From: Flavobacterium sinopsychrotolerans
GTDB taxonomy: Bacteria; Bacteroidota; Bacteroidia; Flavobacteriales; Flavobacteriaceae
Direction: 5' to 3'
DNA: 64,000 nucleotides
NCBI RefSeq assembly: GCF_900110375.1
Contig: NZ_FODN01000001.1
Coordinates: 558,001-622,000 of the forward strand
This document shows, piece after piece, positions 25,923 through 32,742 of the stretch. The first letter of the stretch is position 1, and each line of letters opens with the position of its first letter. The notes under the pieces are model-generated. The model was not told the origin of the DNA. It was given only the letters and a program-made list of their open reading frames with translations, and searched no databases. The translations under genes were made by a program, and so were the position numbers.

Positions 25923-25986
25923 ATATTCTTTAAAATATATAAAAAAATCTGTACTATAGCATATAATGCCATATTCTTTATAATAT
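25923..25986. promoter_or_regulatory. Paired operator-like sites between toxin and XRE regulator
   Basis: ATATTCTTTAAAATAT (25923-25938) and ATATTCTTTATAATAT (25971-25986) differ at one base, are 48 bp apart, and each has inverted ATATT/AATAT ends. They lie in the divergent promoter region, as expected for a site bound by the neighbouring XRE protein. Confidence 0.55.
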
Positions 25987-26007
25987 GCTTTAACGAATTT
26001 CGTTACT

Positions 26008-26250
26008 GTGAGAAAAGCAGTAAATGAAATTTTCATAAAAGAAGTTGGCAAGTACTTAAGGAAAATTAGGCTAAGTAAAAAAATGTCCATGCAAACGCTT
26101 GCCTACACTATAAACGTTGAATATTCACAGATAAGCAGAATAGAATTGGGAAAAATTAATGCTTCAATAAGTACAGTTTATGATATAGCAGAAGCACTTG
26201 AAGTTCCCTTACAATTGCTTTTTGATTTTGAGATAGAGCAAAATAAATAA
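26008..26250 (+). CDS. XRE-family helix-turn-helix regulator
   Basis: The 80-residue protein is a single HTH_3 domain: YLRKIRLSKKMSMQTLAYTI, then EYSQISRIELGKINASISTVYDIAEALEVPL, with the typical QISRIELG recognition helix. The start is GTG at 26008, since the next in-frame ATG would cut off the first helix. It is divergent from the toxin gene with matching operator-like repeats between, and probably represses that promoter. Its stop is 23 bases from the end of convergent gldD. Confidence 0.88.
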   Translation: MRKAVNEIFIKEVGKYLRKIRLSKKMSMQTLAYTINVEYSQISRIELGKINASISTVYDIAEALEVPLQLLFDFEIEQNK

Positions 26251-26273
26251 ATAGTTATTCTACTTTTGAAATC

Positions 26274-26837
26274 CTATTTCCACTTCAACGTCTCCATCAG
26301 TCGTTGCATGTCATTTTTGATATAACTCGCCGCGGGCATAATAGAATCATAATTAGGTTTTGCATAGAAATAAACAGAACCCGTTACAAAATGCGTGGTA
26401 CTATCAGTGGCATAAAACTGCGAATTTGTAGCGGCATTTCCTTCTACCTGATAAAACATTCCATAAACTTTTTGGTCGGAATTCAAATACGGCTGTTCTA
26501 ATATATCATCTGCTTTTATCACGTGTTCAAAAGTTAATTTTTGCGCATCACGCAATAATTTGTTGACATTTTCCGATACTGGTTTATACGTGAGATAAAT
26601 TGTCGCTTTCATTTTAGGGTATGTAATCGTGAAACCACAATTCTTGTCTTTTTTAATTACAGCGTCTGAATTCATTTCGAAAGTAAAAGGACACTCATTT
26701 TCAAAATTCACATATTTGGCTTCTGGATAATCCAACCGCAAATGGCTTGATGGCTTTGGCAAGACATCATCTTTGCAACTAAAACTCACCAATGAGACTC
26801 CGATTATTGTACAAAAAGCGATTAATTTTTTTAACAT
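26274..26837 (-). CDS. gldD: Gliding-motility lipoprotein GldD
   Basis: The start at ATG 26837 gives a lipoprotein signal (IIGVSLVSFSC, Cys20); an upstream ATG at 26900 adds 21 residues without signal-peptide character. The 187-residue product matches GldD, a lipoprotein required for gliding in Flavobacterium and linked to the type IX secretion/gliding machinery. It is followed upstream by gldE, the usual order. Its last 86 codons are duplicated at 21879. Within the duplication, the distal part of this copy differs silently from the other, so this 3' end may be of foreign origin while still giving a normal protein. Confidence 0.93.
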   Translation of the reverse strand: MLKKLIAFCTIIGVSLVSFSCKDDVLPKPSSHLRLDYPEAKYVNFENECPFTFEMNSDAVIKKDKNCGFTITYPKMKATIYLTYKPVSENVNKLLRDAQKLTFEHVIKADDILEQPYLNSDQKVYGMFYQVEGNAATNSQFYATDSTTHFVTGSVYFYAKPNYDSIMPAASYIKNDMQRLMETLKWK

Positions 26838-26926
26838 CTTTATTCTAAATTTATTTAATCTTTTATTTTTCAAAAGAAACACATTCCACAATGATTCCAA
26901 TTACTTCAAAGGTTTAGGTGGACGAT

Positions 26927-28222
26927 TTATTCAATTGTCACTTTTATTTGTTTAACTCGTTTTTTATCAACTGCTTCTACCGTAAACAGACAGTTTTCAA
27001 ATGTTATTTTCTGATCTTTTTTAGGAAAATTACCTAGAATTTCCAAAATAAATCCAGCTAGCGTTTCAGCTTCTCCTTTTTTGATTTCAAACAACTCTTC
27101 ATCAACATCAATAATTCGATAAAAATCCTTAAGGTTTATTTTCCCTTCAAAAAGGTAATTTTTATCGTCAATTTGGGAAAAATTAATATGTTCATCATCA
27201 AATTCATCGCTGATATCCCCAACAATTTCTTCAATGACGTCTTCAAGGGAAACCAATCCTGATGTTCCGCCATATTCATCAACAACAATAGCCAAATGAC
27301 TTTTCATGCTTTGAAAATCTTTTAACAGATTATCCAATTTTTTATTTTCAGGAACAAAGAAAGGCTCTCGCAACAACGATTTCCAATCAAATTCATTTGT
27401 ATTAATATGCGGTAACAAATCTTTAACAAACAAAACGCCTTCTATCTGGTCTATATTGTCTCGATACACCGGAATTCTGGAATATCCTTTTTCTATAATT
27501 TTGGGACAAATAACGGAAAAAGATTCCTCTATTTCTAAAGCAAAAATGTCAATTCGGGGACTCATCACTTGTCTCGTATCCGTATTTCCAAAGCTTACAA
27601 TTCCTTCTAAAATTTTTTGCTCTTCGGTAGATGTCTCATCCGAAGCCGTAAGTTCTAAAGCTTGTGATAATTGATTGACAGAGAAATTTGTTTTTTGTTT
27701 TCCTAATTTGTTATGCAAATAAATCGTGGCAGCCCGCATGGGTAAACTTACTGGAGATAACATTTTATCCAGAAAAGCAATTGGGTAGGCTATCAATTTG
27801 GCGAATTTTACGTTATTTCTGCTGGCATACACTTTGGGCAGAACCTCTCCAAATAACAAAATCAAAAATGTCACTACCAATACTTCCAGAATGAATTTTA
27901 AAAGTGTTGATGTTATCGCAGCAAACATACTTTTTCCAACAAATGAAAATAATATTACGATAGCTATGTTAATAAAGTTATTTGCTACCAAAAGTGTAGC
28001 CAAGAGTTTTTTGGGTTTTTCTAAAAGTTTCGAAATTATTTTCCCTTTAGAATTATGCTCTTGTACCGTTTCCTCGACATCTTTTTGTGACAACGAAAAC
28101 AAGGCTACTTCAGCACCTGAAATTAAAGCGGAACAAAACAGCAAAACGACTATTCCTGTTATGCCAACTGCTACATTAGCATCTACAGCGTAAGTAACAA
28201 ATAAACTGGGCTCTGGGTCCAA
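26927..28222 (-). CDS. gldE: Gliding-motility protein GldE (CNNM/CBS/CorC membrane protein)
   Basis: The 431-residue protein has a CNNM/DUF21 membrane domain (about 20-190, with SALISGAEVALFSLS), a CBS pair (200-330, with SPRIDIFALEI and VVDEYGGTSGLVSLEDVIEEIVG) and a C-terminal CorC_HlyC domain. This is the layout of hemolysin-C-like ion transport proteins. The gldD-gldE pairing and the MDPEPS start identify GldE, known to support GldD function in gliding. It follows ssb by 23 bases. Confidence 0.93.
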   Translation of the reverse strand: MDPEPSLFVTYAVDANVAVGITGIVVLLFCSALISGAEVALFSLSQKDVEETVQEHNSKGKIISKLLEKPKKLLATLLVANNFINIAIVILFSFVGKSMFAAITSTLLKFILEVLVVTFLILLFGEVLPKVYASRNNVKFAKLIAYPIAFLDKMLSPVSLPMRAATIYLHNKLGKQKTNFSVNQLSQALELTASDETSTEEQKILEGIVSFGNTDTRQVMSPRIDIFALEIEESFSVICPKIIEKGYSRIPVYRDNIDQIEGVLFVKDLLPHINTNEFDWKSLLREPFFVPENKKLDNLLKDFQSMKSHLAIVVDEYGGTSGLVSLEDVIEEIVGDISDEFDDEHINFSQIDDKNYLFEGKINLKDFYRIIDVDEELFEIKKGEAETLAGFILEILGNFPKKDQKITFENCLFTVEAVDKKRVKQIKVTIE

Positions 28223-28245
28223 ATTAGTTAAGATTAATTAAACAA

Positions 28246-28686
28246 TCAAAATGGCAAGTCATTAATAGGCAAGACATTATTTTCTGGGTCAAAATTAGTG
28301 TTTTTCACAACATCAGCTGCAGGAATTTGTTTGTTACTTTCACTGTCTTTTTTTGTGGAAAGAAAAGTGAATTCAGTTACCTGAATTTCGGAGGTATGCT
28401 TTGTACTTCCATCCTCTGACTGCCATTGACGGGATTTAATGCGCCCTTCTACGTAAATTTTATCTCCTTTAGAAAGGTATTTTTCACAAAGTTCCGCCGC
28501 TTTATTGCGTACTACCAAATTATGCCACTCCGTAGAAGTGATTTTTTCATTGGTAGTTTTGTTGATGTATACTTCGTTTGTTGCCAACTGAAATCTTCCG
28601 ATACAGTTGCCTCCGTCAAAATAATGCATTTTGATATCATCGCCAAGAAAACCAATTAGCATAACCTTATTTAATGTTCCGTTCAT
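28246..28686 (-). CDS. ssb: Single-stranded DNA-binding protein
   Basis: The 146-residue product has a normal SSB OB fold (NKVMLIGFLGDDIKMHYFDGG, TSTEWHNLVVRNKAAELCEKYLSKGDKIYVEGR) and ends in NDLPF, the partner-binding tip. Between them is a short linker. It is cotranscribed with gldE and gldD and has a -7 element TATCTTTG 20 bases upstream. Confidence 0.95.
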   Translation of the reverse strand: MNGTLNKVMLIGFLGDDIKMHYFDGGNCIGRFQLATNEVYINKTTNEKITSTEWHNLVVRNKAAELCEKYLSKGDKIYVEGRIKSRQWQSEDGSTKHTSEIQVTEFTFLSTKKDSESNKQIPAADVVKNTNFDPENNVLPINDLPF

Positions 28687-28706
28687 TTTAGAATGTGGTA
28701 TTTTAT

Positions 28707-28714
28707 CAAAGATA
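28707..28714 (-). promoter_or_regulatory. Predicted ssb-gldE-gldD promoter -7 element
   Basis: The minus strand reads TATCTTTG, a perfect TAnnTTTG match, 20 bases before the ssb start. Confidence 0.6.
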
Positions 28715-28730
28715 CATTTTTTTAGAAACT

Positions 28731-29768
28731 CTATAAATCCTTTTCAATAAAATTATGAATCACAATTGGAAACGGAAAAGTTCTCAATATTTCCCTATCA
28801 ATTCCATTTTCAATTGTTCCTTCAATTTTCACTTTCCAAAACTTGATGTGTAAATGTTGGTGAGACAATTTATGAATGATACTCTTTTCGTTGTATTCCA
28901 ACATACTTTCGACAGTATTATCTTTGAAATAATTCCCTTGAACAGCTTCGCTAACACAATCAAAATCTTCTTCTTTTTCGGTTTCCATCAAAGGGAATTC
29001 ATATAAGTTGTGCCAAATCCCTTTGTCTGTTCGTTTCTGGATAATTGTATTTCCCGCTTCGTCTTCAAGAACCAAATAATTAAAGTATCGGTTCCTAACT
29101 TTTAGTTTTTTGGATTTTACGGGCAACTGATCGACTTTGTTTTTTTGCAAAGCAGCGCAACTTTCGTTAAAAACACAAATACTACAATTCGGACTTTTAG
29201 GAACGCATTGCAACGCACCAAATTCCATAATGGCTTGATTGAAGGTCGCAGGATTATCCTTTGGCATCAGTTCGAAAGCCAAAGCAGTGAATTCTTTTTT
29301 GGCGGAAGCCTGAGCAATATCTGTATCCATATCGAAATAACGGGACAAAACCCGAAACACATTCCCATCAACAACGGGAACAGCTTCATTATAGGAGAAA
29401 GAAGCAATAGCCGCCGCGGTATATTCCCCTACTCCTTTTAATTTTAATAAGTCATTATAATTGTCTGGAAATACTCCCGATAATTCCTGTGCTATATGTT
29501 GGGCTGTTTTATGTAGGTTTCGGGCTCTGGAATAATATCCTAATCCCTGCCAGAGTTTCAAAACTTGTTCCTCATTGGCTTTCGCCAAATCAAAAACAGT
29601 AGGAAAAGCGGTTGTAAAAGACATAAAATAAGGCATTCCTTGTGCAACACGCGTCTGTTGCAACATGATTTCAGAGAGCCAAATAGGGTATGGATTGGTA
29701 GTATTTCGCCATGGTAAATCGCGTTTATTTTGTAAATACCATTTTATCAGCAGGTTAGAAAAATTCAT
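28731..29768 (-). CDS. mutY: A/G-specific adenine DNA glycosylase
   Basis: The 345-residue enzyme removes adenine opposite 8-oxoguanine. It has the helix-hairpin-helix (LKGVGEYTAAAIASFSY), the catalytic Asp in VPVVDGNVFRVLSR, the 4Fe-4S cluster cysteines (CVPKSPNCSICVFNESC), and a C-terminal NUDIX-like domain that reads the 8-oxoG strand (KRTDKGIWHNLYEFPL). All parts are present. Confidence 0.96.
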   Translation of the reverse strand: MNFSNLLIKWYLQNKRDLPWRNTTNPYPIWLSEIMLQQTRVAQGMPYFMSFTTAFPTVFDLAKANEEQVLKLWQGLGYYSRARNLHKTAQHIAQELSGVFPDNYNDLLKLKGVGEYTAAAIASFSYNEAVPVVDGNVFRVLSRYFDMDTDIAQASAKKEFTALAFELMPKDNPATFNQAIMEFGALQCVPKSPNCSICVFNESCAALQKNKVDQLPVKSKKLKVRNRYFNYLVLEDEAGNTIIQKRTDKGIWHNLYEFPLMETEKEEDFDCVSEAVQGNYFKDNTVESMLEYNEKSIIHKLSHQHLHIKFWKVKIEGTIENGIDREILRTFPFPIVIHNFIEKDL

Positions 29769-29785
29769 CTTTAAATATTAGACTA

Positions 29786-29793
29786 CAAAAGTA
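29786..29793 (-). promoter_or_regulatory. Predicted mutY promoter -7 element
   Basis: The minus strand reads TACTTTTG, 17 bases before the mutY start. Confidence 0.5.
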
Positions 29794-29826
29794 AAAGTTT
29801 ATGTAATTAAATTTTAATCAATTAGC

Positions 29827-29858
29827 TTGAATAATTGTATTTTAAATTCATATCTTTG
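29827..29858 (+). promoter_or_regulatory. hup promoter
   Basis: TTG at 29827-29829 and TATCTTTG at 29851-29858, separated by 21 bases, match the Bacteroidota promoter. It drives hup and probably the small basic protein after it. Confidence 0.65.
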
Positions 29859-29900
29859 CAACCTCAAAAAAATAGTACAACATTATAAATAGGAAAGAAA

Positions 29901-30191
29901 ATGACGAAAGCAGATATCGTAGCAAAAATTTCAGAGAAATTAGGTCTTGAAAAAGGAGATGTACAGGCGACTGTAGAGACTTTTATGAATGAAGTAAAAA
30001 ATTCATTGGAAACTGGAGACAATGTTTATTTAAGAGGTTTTGGAAGTTTTATAGTGAAAACTAGAGCTGAGAAAACAGGAAGAAATATTTCTAAAAATAC
30101 GACAATAAAAATTCCTGCACACAATATTCCTGCATTCAAACCTGCAAAAGTTTTTGTAGAAGGAGTAAAAACAAATAACGAAGCAAAATAA
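29901..30191 (+). CDS. HU-family DNA-binding protein
   Basis: The 96-residue protein is a standard HU/IHF-type nucleoid protein (MTKADIVAKISEKLGLEKGD, RGFGSFIVKTRAEKTGRN, IPAHNIPAFKPAKVF). The DNA-contacting beta arm carries the usual Arg-Asn and Pro region. It is followed 31 bases later by a 30-residue basic protein. Confidence 0.95.
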   Translation: MTKADIVAKISEKLGLEKGDVQATVETFMNEVKNSLETGDNVYLRGFGSFIVKTRAEKTGRNISKNTTIKIPAHNIPAFKPAKVFVEGVKTNNEAK

Positions 30192-30222
30192 TAATATTAA
30201 TTAATCATAAAATCGACAAGAT

Positions 30223-30315
30223 ATGCCAAGTGGTAAAAAAAGAAAGAGACATAAGGTAGCAACTCACAAACGTAAAAAAAGAGCGAGAGCTAACCGTCAC
30301 AAAAAGAAAAAGTAG
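30223..30315 (+). CDS. 30-residue very basic small protein
   Basis: ATG 30223 opens a 30-residue frame starting MPSGKKRKRHKVATHKRKKR and ending RHKKKK; more than half the residues are Lys, Arg or His. It begins 31 bases after hup and its stop lies inside the stem of a terminator. The composition and a leader free of other genes point to a ribosome- or RNA-binding peptide. I recall a similar gene beside hup and rng in other Flavobacteriia, which I cannot check. A Bacteroidota-specific small ribosomal protein is one possibility. Confidence 0.75.
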   Translation: MPSGKKRKRHKVATHKRKKRARANRHKKKK

Positions 30316-30334
30316 TTTTAAACTACTTTTTTCT
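30307..30334 (+). terminator. Terminator of the hup/small basic protein unit
   Basis: AAAGTAGTTTTAAACTACTTT forms a stem that includes the stop codon, and is followed by TTTCTTTTT. Confidence 0.7.
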
Positions 30335-30357
30335 TTTTAAACGTTCATTGAAATTGA

Positions 30358-30396
30358 GATTTAAGATTGTAGATTACCGATTTAAGATTGCAGATT
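30358..30396 (+). repeat. Short tandem repeat upstream of rng
   Basis: Two 18-bp units GATTTAAGATTGYAGATT (30358-30375 and 30379-30396) differ at one base, with a 21-bp period. No coding potential is seen here. Confidence 0.6.
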
Positions 30397-30506
30397 TGAA
30401 AAATTTAAAATCAAGAATCAAAATTCACAAATCTAAAATCTCCCCGGGTTCAATACCTGTTAAAATATTGTTTAATCCATTTGTTCGCCTTGGCGAATAG
30501 ATAAAA

Positions 30507-32060
30507 ATGTACAGCGTGAATAAAGAATTAATCATCCGATCTAGTTCTGAAGCCGTAGATTTTGCCTTATTAAAAGATGGAAAACTAATTGAATTGCACA
30601 AAGAAGAAGAAAAAAGCAACTTCCAGGTTGGTGATATTTTTATTGCCAAAATCAGGAAACCAGTTGCCGGATTGAATGCTGCTTTTGTAAATGTAGGCTT
30701 CGAAAAAGATGCTTTTTTACATTATCACGATTTAGGTCCTAACTTATCTTCCCAACTGAAATTCATAAAACTTGTAAGCGCAGGTAAATTAAAAGATTTC
30801 TCCCTAAAAACCTTTCAGTTTGAAAAAGAAATAGACAAAGATGGCACCATTACTGATGTTTTGAGTTCCAATCAATCTGTTTTAGTACAAGTCGTCAAAG
30901 AACCTATATCTACAAAAGGTCCAAGAATTAGCGCTGAGCTTTCTCTTGCCGGAAGATTTATAGTTTTGGTTCCGTTTTCTGACCGCGTTTCTATTTCACA
31001 AAAAATAGAAGACAAAAAAGAAAAAGAACGCTTGAAACGATTAGTACAATCCATCAAACCAAAAGGATTTGGTGTTATTGTTCGCACAGTAGCCGAAGGC
31101 AAAAATACAGCCGAATTAGAAAAAGATTTGCAGAACCTGCTCAGCAGATGGACTGCAATGTGTAAAAAATTACCGACCGCTCATCATCCGTCTAAAGTAT
31201 TAGGAGAACTCAACAGAGCTTCTTCAATATTAAGAGATGTATTTAATGATACCTTTAGTGGTATTCAAATTGATGATGAAGAGTTGTACAACCAAACAAA
31301 GGATTATTTGCAAGAAATTGCACCATCCAAACAATCAATCGTTAAGTTTTATCAATCAAAAGACACACCTATTTTTGAGAAATACAACATAGAGAGACAA
31401 ATCAAAACTTCTTTTGGAAAAACAGTATCCATGAGTAAAGGGGCGTATCTTATTATCGAACACACTGAAGCTTTGCACGTCATTGACGTGAACAGCGGAA
31501 ACCGTTCTAATAAAGCCACCAACCAGGAAGATACAGCCATGGAAGTCAATATGATTGCAGCTGCCGAAATCGCAAGACAATTACGTCTTCGTGATATGGG
31601 CGGAATCATCGTAGTTGATTTTATCGATATGTCAAATCCTGAAAATCGTAAAGTGTTGTTCGATTTCTTGAAAGAAGAAATGAGCGATGATAAAGCAAAA
31701 CACAAGATCTTACCTCCGAGTAAATTTGGATTAGTTCAAATTACAAGACAAAGAGTAAGACCTGAAGTAAATATTAAAACTAGAGAAGAAGATCCAAACA
31801 ATGAAAGTGGCGAAATTGAAGCGCCAATCCAAATCATTGATAAAATCGCTTTTGATCTGGAAAGAGTATTAAAAAACCACAAAGATGTTGTGCTTAATGT
31901 ACATCCTTTTGTGGCAGCATACCTTACCAAAGGTTTTCCATCATTACGTTCAAAATGGTTTCTTGAACATAAAAAATGGGTGAAAATTATACCTCGTGAT
32001 GCTTACACGTATTTAGAATATCATTTCTACGACAAAAAAGAAAATGCTGTCATAGAATAA
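30507..32060 (+). CDS. rng: Ribonuclease E/G family protein (RNase G)
   Basis: The 517-residue protein has the S1-containing N-terminus (GDIFIAKIRKPVAGLNAAFVNVGFEKDAFL), the 5'-sensor/RNase H-like region and the DNase I-like catalytic part, with the metal-binding aspartates in HVIDVNSGNRSNK and GGIIVVDFIDM. The length matches RNase G with no long C-terminal scaffold, as expected in Bacteroidota. It probably processes rRNA and begins mRNA decay. It stands alone between the small-protein terminator and its own. Confidence 0.94.
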   Translation: MYSVNKELIIRSSSEAVDFALLKDGKLIELHKEEEKSNFQVGDIFIAKIRKPVAGLNAAFVNVGFEKDAFLHYHDLGPNLSSQLKFIKLVSAGKLKDFSLKTFQFEKEIDKDGTITDVLSSNQSVLVQVVKEPISTKGPRISAELSLAGRFIVLVPFSDRVSISQKIEDKKEKERLKRLVQSIKPKGFGVIVRTVAEGKNTAELEKDLQNLLSRWTAMCKKLPTAHHPSKVLGELNRASSILRDVFNDTFSGIQIDDEELYNQTKDYLQEIAPSKQSIVKFYQSKDTPIFEKYNIERQIKTSFGKTVSMSKGAYLIIEHTEALHVIDVNSGNRSNKATNQEDTAMEVNMIAAAEIARQLRLRDMGGIIVVDFIDMSNPENRKVLFDFLKEEMSDDKAKHKILPPSKFGLVQITRQRVRPEVNIKTREEDPNNESGEIEAPIQIIDKIAFDLERVLKNHKDVVLNVHPFVAAYLTKGFPSLRSKWFLEHKKWVKIIPRDAYTYLEYHFYDKKENAVIE

Positions 32061-32065
32061 ATTAC

Positions 32066-32097
32066 AAACTTCTCAAGAAATTGGGGAGTTTTTTTTT
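32066..32097 (+). terminator. Terminator after rng
   Basis: The stem AAACTTCTC/GGGGAGTTT is followed by a run of T. Confidence 0.75.
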
Positions 32098-32110
32098 GCC
32101 ATTTTTTTAG

Positions 32111-32187
32111 TAGCTATTTCCAGCTATTCGCTATATCTTTTCCTGGCTAAAGAAGCCAGAAAAAGGATGCCGCTACTATCTGGGCTA
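32111..32187 (-). repeat. Interspersed repeat copy C
   Basis: Reverse orientation relative to copy A: on the minus strand it starts TAGCCCAGATAGTAGCGGCA and ends GCTGGAAATAGCTA, with the inner hairpin CTGGCT/AGCCAG. It sits between convergent rng and tadA. Confidence 0.75.
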
Positions 32188-32205
32188 GTGCATACGTTTA
32201 TACCA

Positions 32206-32649
32206 TCACTTCCTTCTCTCCACAAAAAACCGCTTCATCAAGTCCGAAGCTTCATTCGCCAGAATTCCAGAAACAACAGTAGTCTTAGGATGCAATTGCG
32301 TACCCATTTTTACAAAACCACGATGTTCATCAGTGGCTCCATACACAATTTTCGAAATCTGACTCCAATACAAAGCTCCCGCACACATCTGGCAAGGCTC
32401 CAGTGTAACGTAAAGCGTGCAACCAATCAAATATTTCCCGCCAAGATAATTCGCAGCAGCAGTAATGGATTGCATTTCGGCGTGGGCCGTAACGTCATGG
32501 AGTAATTCAGTTAAGTTATGACTTCTGGCAATGACTTTATTATCAATGACAATTAGGGCGCCAACAGGGATTTCGCCTTTTTCAAAAGCGATTTCAGCTT
32601 CCTGCAAAGCCTTTTTCATAAAATATTCGTCGGTGAAAGGATTTATCAT
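32206..32649 (-). CDS. tadA: tRNA-specific adenosine deaminase
   Basis: The 147-residue zinc deaminase makes inosine at the wobble base of tRNA-Arg. The catalytic motifs are HAEMQ (His56, Glu58) and EPCQMCAGAL (Cys86, Cys89), with the TadA-type YWSQISKIVYGA segment. Full length. A -7 element TAAATTTG lies on the minus strand at 32669-32676, 20 bases upstream. Confidence 0.95.
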   Translation of the reverse strand: MINPFTDEYFMKKALQEAEIAFEKGEIPVGALIVIDNKVIARSHNLTELLHDVTAHAEMQSITAAANYLGGKYLIGCTLYVTLEPCQMCAGALYWSQISKIVYGATDEHRGFVKMGTQLHPKTTVVSGILANEASDLMKRFFVERRK

Positions 32650-32730
32650 AATATAGACCGCAAATTCGCAAATTTAAATTCTTTGTGAAACAACTTTTTT
32701 TATCGACTGCAAAAATACAATTTCAAATCG

Positions 32731-32738
32731 TACCTTTG
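32731..32738 (+). promoter_or_regulatory. Predicted dxs promoter -7 element, four bases from the ATG
   Basis: TACCTTTG is followed by CTTT and then the dxs start codon at 32743. If active, transcription would start at or next to the ATG, giving a leaderless mRNA. Confidence 0.55.
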
Positions 32739-32742
32739 CTTT

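Larger units (their letters stand above)
21879..26541. mobile_element. Toxin-immunity island inserted in the 3' end of gldD
   Basis: The segment is bounded by two 268-bp direct copies of the gldD 3' end and repeats every 4395 bp, which is the net insert. It holds an XRE regulator and, divergently, a four-gene operon led by a lipoprotein toxin with AHH nuclease domain. The operon genes look more AT-rich than their surroundings. No integrase, transposase or terminal inverted repeat is visible, so entry by homologous recombination or by an element acting in trans is likely. Confidence 0.75.

Noticed and set aside
25901..25972. Longer N-terminus of the toxin starting at 25972
   Set aside because: It would bury the lipoprotein signal and would cover the promoter region and one operator-like site.
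22140..26433. Search for an integrase, transposase or terminal inverted repeats in the gldD island
   Set aside because: None found in any frame or at either edge, so I do not call an insertion sequence or a conjugative element.
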